6,984 nucleotides of DNA. Source: Ruminococcus sp. UBA5129. Its GTDB lineage: Bacteria; Bacillota; Clostridia; Oscillospirales; Ruminococcaceae. Of this stretch, positions 1 to 6,984 are shown piece after piece. The position numbers and the translations under genes were made by a program. The notes beneath the pieces are model-generated. The model was given only the letters and a program-made list of their open reading frames with translations. It was not told the DNA's origin and ran no database searches. The DNA lies in the NCBI GenBank assembly GCA_002414125.1, contig DHYN01000063.1, positions 605 through 7,588 of the forward strand, read 5' to 3'. Position 1 is the stretch's first letter; every line of letters starts with the position of its first letter.

Positions 1-12
1 ACCCCCGTATTT

Positions 13-32
13 GTGCCCTTTACAGCGGGCAC
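13..32. other. Small inverted repeat after glnN
   Basis: A perfect 6-base inverted repeat, gtgccc (13-18) and gggcac (27-32) around an 8-base loop, lies 25 bases past the glnN stop. It is G+C rich, but no run of T follows on either strand, so it is not a canonical intrinsic terminator. The rest of 1-56 holds no visible gene or motif. It could be a weak transcript-end hairpin or chance. Confidence 0.3.
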
Positions 33-56
33 GGACGTTATAAAACCGGAGTAGTA

Positions 57-2150
57 TTATCTGATGCCGAAGAGAAGTTCGTCGTATGTCGGGAAAGGCC
101 AGTATGTAGCATCCGTGAGCGGCTCAGCTTCGTCGGCAGTTTTTCTGAGAGCTTCCATTGCAGGGAGAATTTCATCGCGGACAAATTCAGACTGTGCAAT
201 AATATCGCTCTTTGCCTTGAGCTCAGCAGCAGCTTTTTCAAGCGCATCTGTCTGCTCATCCATTTTGTCTGTGATCGCAGAGAGCTTTTCGATGAGCTTC
301 TTCTCATAGCTGCAAGCGAGTCCGCTGCAAACTGCACACTTCTTTGAAGCCTGCTTAGCTGTATCTGCTGTGAACTTAGCGATCGAAGGAATGATCTGCT
401 TTCTTGCCATTGAGATCATTGTACATGCCTCGATGTTTACGGACTTAACGTAGTTGTCAAGCATGATGTCGAGTCTTGAGTGAAGTTCCGATTCGGTGAA
501 TACGCCGTGTGAAACGAGCATGTCGATATTCTTCTGTGCAACAAGGTAGGGCATTGCATCGGGAGTTGTCTTGAGGTTCAGCAGACCTCTCTTCTCAGCC
601 TCGCTGATCCAATTGTCATCGTAACCGTTGCCGTTGAAGATGATCCTCTTGTGCTGCTTGATCGTGTCAACGATGAGCTTGTGAAGCGACTCGTTGAAAT
701 CGTCAGCCTTTTCAAGAGTTTCAGCGAACTGACGGAGGCTTTCGGCAACTGCTGCATTGAGGTGCATGTTTGCGCATGAGATGCTGTTTGAAGAGCCGAG
801 CATACGGAACTCAAACTTGTTGCCTGTGAAAGCGAACGGGCTTGTACGGTTTCTGTCTGTTGTATCGCAGCGGAACTGAGGAAGCACGTCAACACCGAGT
901 TGCATGAATCTCTTTTCAGCCGAGTTGTAGGGAGCATCGTTCTCGATAGAGTCAAGAACTGCTGTAAGCTCATCGCCGAGGAAGATAGAGATAACAGCAG
1001 GAGGAGCTTCATTTGCACCGAGACGGTGATCGTTGCCTGCTGTTGCAACGGAGAGTCTGAGGAGATCCTGATAATCGTCAACTGCCTTAATAACTGCGCA
1101 GAGGAAGAGCAGGAACTGTGCATTCTCGTGAGGCGTCTTTCCGGGATTGAGGAGGTTTACTCCCGTATCGGTAGAGATCGACCAGTTGTTGTGCTTACCC
1201 GAGCCGTTTACGCCTGCAAAGGGCTTTTCATGGAGGAGGCAGACAAGACCGTGCTTGAGAGCTGTCTTTTGCATGATGTCCATTGTAAGCTGGTTGTGGT
1301 CGGCAGCGATATTTGTTGTAGTGTAGATAGGAGCGAGCTCGTGTTGTGCAGGAGCGACCTCGTTGTGCTCTGTCTTAGCGAGGATGCCGAGCTTCCAAAG
1401 CTCCTCGTTGAGGTCTGCCATATACTCGGCAACCTTGGGCTTGATAGCGCCGAAGTAGTGATCGTTCATCTCCTGACCCTTAGGCGGCATAGCGCCGAAG
1501 AGCGTTCTGCCTGTCATGATTAGATCCTGTCTCTTGTTGTAAAGCTCCTTGTCAACGAGGAAGTATTCCTGCTCGGGACCTACGGATGTTCTTACACACT
1601 TTACATCATCGTGGCCGAAGAGCTTCAGTATTCTGATAGCCTGACGGTTGATAGCCTCCATGGAACGGAGGAGGGGAGTTTTCTTATCGAGAGCCTCGCC
1701 CTTATATGAGCAGAATGCTGTCGGGATGTAAAGGGTGTTGCCCTTAATAAAAGCGTTTGAAGTAGGATCCCAAGCCGTATATCCTCTTGCCTCAAATGTA
1801 GCGCGGAGACCTCCGGAGGGGAATGATGAAGCATCGGGTTCGCCCTTGACGAGTTCCTTACCTGAGAATTCCATGATAACTCTGCCATCGGGCGAGGGAT
1901 TGATGAAGCTGTCGTGCTTTTCGGCTGTGATGCCTGTCATCGGCTGGAACCAGTGTGTGTAGTGTGTTGCACCCTTTGAAACTGCCCAGTCCTTCATAGC
2001 TGTAGCTACAGCGTTTGCTACGGAAATGTCGAGAGTTGTACCTTCGTCAATAGTCTTTTTAAGCGACTTGTAGACCTTATCCGAAAGCGTTGCCTTCATG
2101 ATCCTGTCATCGAATACCATGCTTCCGAAGATATCTTTTACCTGTGTCAT
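57..2150 (-). CDS. glnN: Type III glutamine synthetase
   Basis: GlnN joins ammonium to glutamate with ATP to form glutamine. The 697-residue subunit is far longer than type I enzymes (about 440-470) and matches the GSIII class of Bacteroides and Clostridia, which form dodecamers and lack the adenylylation control of enteric GlnA. An N-terminal GSIII-specific region (about 1-150, including [11 protein letters not shown] at 63-73 and [11 protein letters not shown] at 104-114) precedes the catalytic core. Core motifs are [10 protein letters not shown] (191-200, metal-binding E193 and E195), [13 protein letters not shown] (262-274), [18 protein letters not shown] (307-324), [18 protein letters not shown] (371-388) and [17 protein letters not shown] (434-450). 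The C-terminal part is helical, with a charged, probably coiled-coil stretch at about 615-675 and a cysteine cluster CAVCSGLAC at 605-613. The ATG at 2148-2150 follows a strong GGAGG (plus-strand cctcc 2159-2163) by 8 bases. It begins 21 bases after dapL. The call is certain to class level. Confidence 0.98.
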   Translation of the reverse strand: MTQVKDIFGSMVFDDRIMKATLSDKVYKSLKKTIDEGTTLDISVANAVATAMKDWAVSKGATHYTHWFQPMTGITAEKHDSFINPSPDGRVIMEFSGKELVKGEPDASSFPSGGLRATFEARGYTAWDPTSNAFIKGNTLYIPTAFCSYKGEALDKKTPLLRSMEAINRQAIRILKLFGHDDVKCVRTSVGPEQEYFLVDKELYNKRQDLIMTGRTLFGAMPPKGQEMNDHYFGAIKPKVAEYMADLNEELWKLGILAKTEHNEVAPAQHELAPIYTTTNIAADHNQLTMDIMQKTALKHGLVCLLHEKPFAGVNGSGKHNNWSISTDTGVNLLNPGKTPHENAQFLLFLCAVIKAVDDYQDLLRLSVATAGNDHRLGANEAPPAVISIFLGDELTAVLDSIENDAPYNSAEKRFMQLGVDVLPQFRCDTTDRNRTSPFAFTGNKFEFRMLGSSNSISCANMHLNAAVAESLRQFAETLEKADDFNESLHKLIVDTIKQHKRIIFNGNGYDDNWISEAEKRGLLNLKTTPDAMPYLVAQKNIDMLVSHGVFTESELHSRLDIMLDNYVKSVNIEACTMISMARKQIIPSIAKFTADTAKQASKKCAVCSGLACSYEKKLIEKLSAITDKMDEQTDALEKAAAELKAKSDIIAQSEFVRDEILPAMEALRKTADEAEPLTDATYWPFPTYDELLFGIR

Positions 2151-2158
2151 AATTAATT

Positions 2159-2163
2159 CCTCC
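2159..2163 (-). promoter_or_regulatory. glnN ribosome binding site
   Basis: The transcript carries GGAGG 8 bases before the glnN ATG, inside the 21-base gap after dapL. It is among the strongest sites in the window and fixes the glnN start. No room is left for a glutamine riboswitch or a terminator in this gap. Confidence 0.85.
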
Positions 2164-2171
2164 AGTATATA

Positions 2172-3374
2172 TTATTCATTAAAAAGTTTTTCGAGACGAG
2201 CCATAGCCTCGATCGTGTTTTCCTTGCTGTTGAAGGCTGTAAGTCTGAACCAGCCCTCGCCGTTTTTTCCGAATCCTGCACCGGGCGTTCCGACTACTGC
2301 GATCTCGTTGAGAAGCTTGTCGAAGAATTCCCAGCTTCCCATATTATCGGGACACTTGAGCCAGATGTACGGTGAATTCTTTCCGCCTGTAAACGGTACT
2401 CCGCATCGGGTAAGCGTTTCGGCGATGATTCGTGCATTTTCCTGATAGTAGGCGATGTTTTCGCGTATCTGCTTTTGACCTTCCTCGGTGAACACTGCCT
2501 CGGCAGCGCGTTGTACGGGATAGGAAACACCGTTGAACTTGCTTCCCTGACGTCTCCCCCAGAGCTTTGCGATCGAGACCTCATGTCCGTCTGAAGTCTT
2601 AACAATGAGCTCCTCCGGAACGACTGTGTATCCGCATCTCATACCTGTGAAGCCTGCCGTCTTTGACAGGGAGCACATCTCGATAGCACATTTCTTAGCG
2701 CCGTCAATACAGTAAATGCTGCGAGGTATCTCGGGGTCGGTGATGAAAGCCTCATAGGCGCTGTCGTAGATGATGATCGCATCGTTCTCGACAGCATATT
2801 CCACCCATTCTTCAAGCTGAGCCTTTGTATAAGCCGAGCCTGTAGGGTTATTTGGAGAGCAGAGGTAGATGATGTCTGCGTGAACGCTTCTGTCGGGCAT
2901 TGCCGCAAAGCCGTTCGACTCGTTTGAATCTGCGCAGATGATCTTTCTTCCGCTCATTATATTTGAGTCAACATATACGGGATAAACAGGGTCGGTCACG
3001 AGGACTGTGTTATCCGAGCTGAAAATATCCGTGATATTTCCGCAGTCGCTTTTTGCACCGTCATTTATTCTGATCTCGGAGGTAGAAACGTCCGCTCCGA
3101 GCTTTTTGTAGTAATCCGAAACAGCTTCACGGAGGAAGTCGTATCCTGCACCGCTGTCCTCATAGCCTCTGAACGTCTCCTTGACGCTCATTTCATCGGC
3201 GGCTTTCTTCATTGCATCAACAACTGTCGGAACGATCGGGAGCGTTACATCTCCGATGCCCATTCTTATAAGCTTAGCATCAGGATTGGCTGAGGTGAAA
3301 GTGTTGACCTTCTTGGCAATGTCGATGAAAAGATAGTTTTCCTTAAGCTGTAAGTAATTCTCGTTTATCTTCAT
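2172..3374 (-). CDS. dapL: LL-diaminopimelate aminotransferase
   Basis: DapL is a PLP-dependent fold-type I aminotransferase that converts tetrahydrodipicolinate plus glutamate to LL-diaminopimelate plus 2-oxoglutarate in one step. It bypasses the succinylase or acetylase branches of the lysine/cell-wall pathway. The 400-residue length suits the DapL family. Visible features are the N-terminal NENYLQLKENYLF (4-16), MGIGDVTLP (38-46), FRGYEDSGAGYDFLREA (68-84), DPVYPVYVDSN (128-138), CSPNNPTG (172-179) with N176, D204 and Y207 for PLP, and the Schiff-base lysine K238 in SLSKTAGFTGMRCGY, with phosphate-binding R246. The GDVTLP and DPVYPVYVDSN signatures separate it from generic aspartate aminotransferases, so the specific name is well supported. 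It starts 5 bases after the pyrG stop, which suggests translational coupling, and uses glutamate nitrogen as expected in an assimilation operon. The other pathway genes (dapA, dapB) are not in the window. Confidence 0.94.
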   Translation of the reverse strand: MKINENYLQLKENYLFIDIAKKVNTFTSANPDAKLIRMGIGDVTLPIVPTVVDAMKKAADEMSVKETFRGYEDSGAGYDFLREAVSDYYKKLGADVSTSEIRINDGAKSDCGNITDIFSSDNTVLVTDPVYPVYVDSNIMSGRKIICADSNESNGFAAMPDRSVHADIIYLCSPNNPTGSAYTKAQLEEWVEYAVENDAIIIYDSAYEAFITDPEIPRSIYCIDGAKKCAIEMCSLSKTAGFTGMRCGYTVVPEELIVKTSDGHEVSIAKLWGRRQGSKFNGVSYPVQRAAEAVFTEEGQKQIRENIAYYQENARIIAETLTRCGVPFTGGKNSPYIWLKCPDNMGSWEFFDKLLNEIAVVGTPGAGFGKNGEGWFRLTAFNSKENTIEAMARLEKLFNE

Positions 3375-3379
3375 TTATG

Positions 3380-5008
<1,629 letters not shown>

Positions 5009-5845
5009 TTAGTCGGGGATAATACCGTCATAAACGATCTCGGCAGGACCTGTCATAGTGATCTTGCCCTCCGAGCTGTAATTGATCTTGAGGTCGCCGC
5101 CTATGAGCTTCACTGTGATGTCTGTATCGTGGGGACAGAGACCGTTGAGAACAGCCGCAGCTACAGAAGCGCACGCTCCCGTTCCGCAGGCATATGTCTC
5201 ACCGCTGCCGCGCTCCCATACTCTCATACGGAGCGTGGTCTTGTCGATAGGACGGATAAACTCGGTGTTTATCCTGTCTGGGAAAAGCTCGTGGTTTTCA
5301 AATTTAGGACCGATAGTTTCAATGTCGATCGAATCCGTATCGTCAACAAAAACCACGGCATGAGGATTTCCCACCGATACGCATGTGACGGAGTAATCAG
5401 CGCCTCCGACCTCTATCGGGCGGTCGATGAATACGCTTCCCGAAGCCTTGACGGGTATCTCGGCAGGATCAAGAATGACCCTGCCCATATCCACCGAGAT
5501 CTCGGAAACTATACCGTCCTCAGCCTTGAGCGAAAGATGCTTTATGCCCGAATTTGTCTCAAGAGTGATCTCGGTCTTATCGGTGAGACCTCTCTCGTAT
5601 ACGAACTTTCCGATACAGCGTGTAGCGTTGCCGCACATTTTAGCCTCCGAGCCGTCAGCGTTGAATATTCTCATTCTGAAATCGGCTTTGTCGGAAGGCA
5701 TTATAAGTACAAGTCCGTCCGACCCTACACTGTAGTGTCTGCGGCTCAATCTTATCGAAAGCGCCTCGGGATCGTTTACCGTCTCTTCAAAGCAGTTGAC
5801 GTAGATGTAATCATTTCCTATGCCGTGCATTTTTGTGAATTTCAT
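5009..5845 (-). CDS. dapF: Diaminopimelate epimerase
   Basis: DapF interconverts LL- and meso-diaminopimelate without a cofactor, in the cytosol; the meso form feeds lysine synthesis and peptidoglycan cross-links. The 278-residue length is normal for the family. The N-terminal MHGIGNDYIYVN motif (residues 6-17) is present. The two catalytic cysteines of the two-base mechanism are both seen: C71 in MCGNATRC and C220 in GSGETYACGTGAC. The SVGNPHAV motif (157-164) and the substrate-contacting ERGSGET (211-217) are kept. The ATG at 5843-5845 is preceded by a strong GGAGG (plus-strand cctcc at 5856-5860) with a 10-base spacer. The gene starts 23 bases after the Amt-PII stop and ends 21 bases before pyrG. 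Its reaction follows directly on that of DapL, encoded two genes on. Confidence 0.97.
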   Translation of the reverse strand: MKFTKMHGIGNDYIYVNCFEETVNDPEALSIRLSRRHYSVGSDGLVLIMPSDKADFRMRIFNADGSEAKMCGNATRCIGKFVYERGLTDKTEITLETNSGIKHLSLKAEDGIVSEISVDMGRVILDPAEIPVKASGSVFIDRPIEVGGADYSVTCVSVGNPHAVVFVDDTDSIDIETIGPKFENHELFPDRINTEFIRPIDKTTLRMRVWERGSGETYACGTGACASVAAAVLNGLCPHDTDITVKLIGGDLKINYSSEGKITMTGPAEIVYDGIIPD

Positions 5846-5855
5846 GTCAAGCTTT

Positions 5856-5860
5856 CCTCC
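5856..5860 (-). promoter_or_regulatory. dapF ribosome binding site
   Basis: The transcript carries GGAGG, 10 bases before the dapF ATG at 5845, in the 23-base gap after the Amt-PII gene. It supports the start chosen for dapF. Confidence 0.8.
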
Positions 5861-5868
5861 GTCGAAAA

Positions 5869-6984
5869 TTATTTGTCAAGTAAAGCAGCCTTAGCCTGCT
5901 CGCCTGTACGAACCTTAACAACGTCCTGAACGTCGTATACGAAGATCTTGCCGTCACCGATGTTGCCTGTGTAAAGCGCCTTGCGTGCGGCAGTGATGAC
6001 CTTGTCAACAGGTACGGAGCAAACTACGATCTCAGCCTTTACCTTGGGAAGGAGGTTTACCTCGATCTGAGCGCCTCTGTAGTACTTTGTGTGACCCTTC
6101 TGCATACCGTAGCCGAGTACGTTTGTCACCGTGATACCTGTAATATCAATGGCTTCCATAGATGAGAGGAAGCTCTGGAGTCTTTCCTGCTTGAATACTG
6201 CAACGATCTTTGTCATCTTGTTTCCGTCCGTGTTAGCAGTGTAGCTCTCGACCTCGACAGCCTGCTCAACGGGAACCTTCTGTACGCTCTTAGCGTCATC
6301 CTTTGTGTAGCCGAGCATCGACTCGCTCATTGCGGGAGCAAAGTCTGCGTAAGAGGACACAAGTCCGTGCTCTGTAACATCGAGACCGATGATCTCCTCC
6401 TGAGCGGAAGCTCTGAGTCCGATAGTCTTTTTGATAACGAAGAATACAATAAACATTGTAACAGCAGTCCAAGCTCCGACTGAGAGAACACCTATGCACT
6501 GCTTGCCGAGAAGTTCAAAGCCGCCGCCGTAGAAGAGTCCCTCGCCTGCGATGCCGCTTGCGCCGCCGTTTACAGCTACATCATAGCCGGGCGCGCTTTT
6601 TGTTGCGAAAAGTCCTACTGCGATAGTTCCCCAGGTACCGTTCATCATATGTACCGCAACAGCTCCGACGGGATCGTCGATGTGAAGAACATAGTCAAGG
6701 AACCATACGCCGAAGCATACGAGGAGTCCTGAAACGATGCCGACCATGATAGCACCGAAAGCGTCTAAAACATCGCAGCCTGCCGTGATTCCGACAAGAC
6801 CTGCAAGCGAAGCGTTAAGACACATTGAAACATCGGGCTTGCCGTATTTCAGCCATGTGAATACCATACAGGTAACAGTTGCAATTGCAGGAGCGATAGT
6901 AGTTGTAAGGAAAATAGATCCGAGCATTTCAGTTGACTGCGAAGCTGCGGGGTTGAAGCCGTACCAGCCGAACCAGAGGATAAA
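5869..6984 (-). CDS. Ammonium transporter with fused C-terminal PII domain (5' end outside window)
   Basis: This is a membrane channel for ammonium/ammonia carrying its own PII nitrogen sensor. Reading in frame from the window edge gives 371 residues plus stop; the apparent ATG at 6927 is internal, because the conserved Amt motif FILWFGWYGFNPAAS lies upstream of it. Visible residues 1 to about 180 form the last Amt membrane segments. They include a GKP loop, a DDP motif and AVHMMNG, whose His (about residue 112) matches the second pore histidine of E. coli AmtB (H318); the first pore histidine is off the window. A conserved cytosolic tail (GLRASAQEE, GLDVTEHG) and a linker of about 44 residues follow. 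Residues 257-371 are a full PII domain with QKGHT, YRGA, LPKVK, IGDGKIF and VRTGE. Q39 and K58 (GlnB numbering, 2-oxoglutarate contacts) are kept. Position 51 is Ile instead of Tyr, position 38 is Met and 101 is Lys (Arg in E. coli GlnB). It is the first gene seen in the run and ends 23 bases before dapF. The family call is very secure. Confidence 0.96.
   Translation of the reverse strand, partial: FILWFGWYGFNPAASQSTEMLGSIFLTTTIAPAIATVTCMVFTWLKYGKPDVSMCLNASLAGLVGITAGCDVLDAFGAIMVGIVSGLLVCFGVWFLDYVLHIDDPVGAVAVHMMNGTWGTIAVGLFATKSAPGYDVAVNGGASGIAGEGLFYGGGFELLGKQCIGVLSVGAWTAVTMFIVFFVIKKTIGLRASAQEEIIGLDVTEHGLVSSYADFAPAMSESMLGYTKDDAKSVQKVPVEQAVEVESYTANTDGNKMTKIVAVFKQERLQSFLSSMEAIDITGITVTNVLGYGMQKGHTKYYRGAQIEVNLLPKVKAEIVVCSVPVDKVITAARKALYTGNIGDGKIFVYDVQDVVKVRTGEQAKAALLDK
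5872..6216 (-). other. PII (GlnB/GlnK-like) domain of the Amt fusion
   Basis: This segment encodes a complete 115-residue PII domain that aligns without gaps to E. coli GlnB from Met1 through the VRTGE motif (comparison from memory). It begins with its own methionine (MTKIVAVFK). The T-loop reads QKGHTKYYRGAQIEVNLLP: Tyr46 is present but position 51 is Ile, codon 6064-6066. The ATP-site loop IGDGKIF (G87, D88, G89, K90) is intact. PII proteins bind ATP/ADP and 2-oxoglutarate and plug AmtB through the T-loop; tethering to the transporter makes the same role very likely here. Classical uridylylation on Tyr51 is not possible. Confidence 0.93.

Noticed and set aside
1..56. Intrinsic terminator after glnN
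   Set aside because: The 6-base stem at 13-32 has no following U-tract on either strand; a real terminator may lie beyond position 1.
900..1523. Plus-strand open frame of 207 codons inside glnN
   Set aside because: Low-complexity cysteine/valine/leucine-rich shadow of glnN codons, with no family resemblance.
2164..2171. TATACT before glnN as a possible -10 element
   Set aside because: Transcription would begin within the GGAGG of glnN and remove its ribosome site, and there is no -35 match 17 bases upstream.
2151..2171. ANTAR-target two-hairpin RNA or glutamine riboswitch before glnN
   Set aside because: The gap is only 21 bases of A+T-rich sequence with the ribosome site; neither structure fits.
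5845..5879. Two perfect TTGACA boxes on the minus strand (5874-5879 and 5845-5850) near the dapF start, as possible -35 elements
   Set aside because: No TATAAT-like -10 lies 16-18 bases downstream of either; the second overlaps the dapF start codon.
5129..5929. Plus-strand open frame of 266 codons antisense to dapF and the end of the Amt-PII gene
   Set aside because: No recognisable protein, no good ribosome site, and it lies fully opposite secure genes; open antisense frames are common in G+C-balanced, codon-biased genes.

Overview
The window is a tightly packed, one-direction run of five genes, all on the minus strand. It reads as one operon segment from a Gram-positive anaerobe of the Clostridia. 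The Ruminococcus/Oscillospiraceae group is my best guess, because it combines type III glutamine synthetase, the aminotransferase (DapL) route to diaminopimelate, an ammonium transporter fused to a PII domain, strong GGAGG-type ribosome binding sites and moderate G+C. The organism assignment is inference from gene content; no rRNA or other marker is present.

In transcription order (high to low coordinates) the genes are: an ammonium transporter with a C-terminal PII signalling domain (5869-6984, its N-terminal part lies beyond the window); diaminopimelate epimerase dapF (5009-5845); CTP synthase pyrG (3380-4987); LL-diaminopimelate aminotransferase dapL (2172-3374); and type III glutamine synthetase glnN (57-2150). 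The gaps are 23, 21, 5 and 21 bases. They hold ribosome binding sites and no convincing promoter, terminator or riboswitch, so the set is probably co-transcribed from a promoter beyond position 6984. Positions 1-56, after glnN, hold a small hairpin without a U-tract and no gene.

The genes fit a common theme of nitrogen uptake and spending. Ammonium enters through the Amt domain, gated by its own tethered PII sensor of ATP/ADP and 2-oxoglutarate. GlnN fixes it onto glutamate as glutamine. PyrG spends glutamine nitrogen to make CTP. DapL spends glutamate nitrogen to make LL-diaminopimelate and releases 2-oxoglutarate, and DapF turns this into the meso form used for lysine and peptidoglycan.

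All five genes belong to known families and look intact where visible. I found no mobile element, CRISPR array, tRNA or rRNA, and no clearly new system. The most notable points are the natural Amt-PII fusion whose PII domain has isoleucine where the classical uridylylated tyrosine (Tyr51) would be, and the linkage of ammonium assimilation to CTP and diaminopimelate synthesis.
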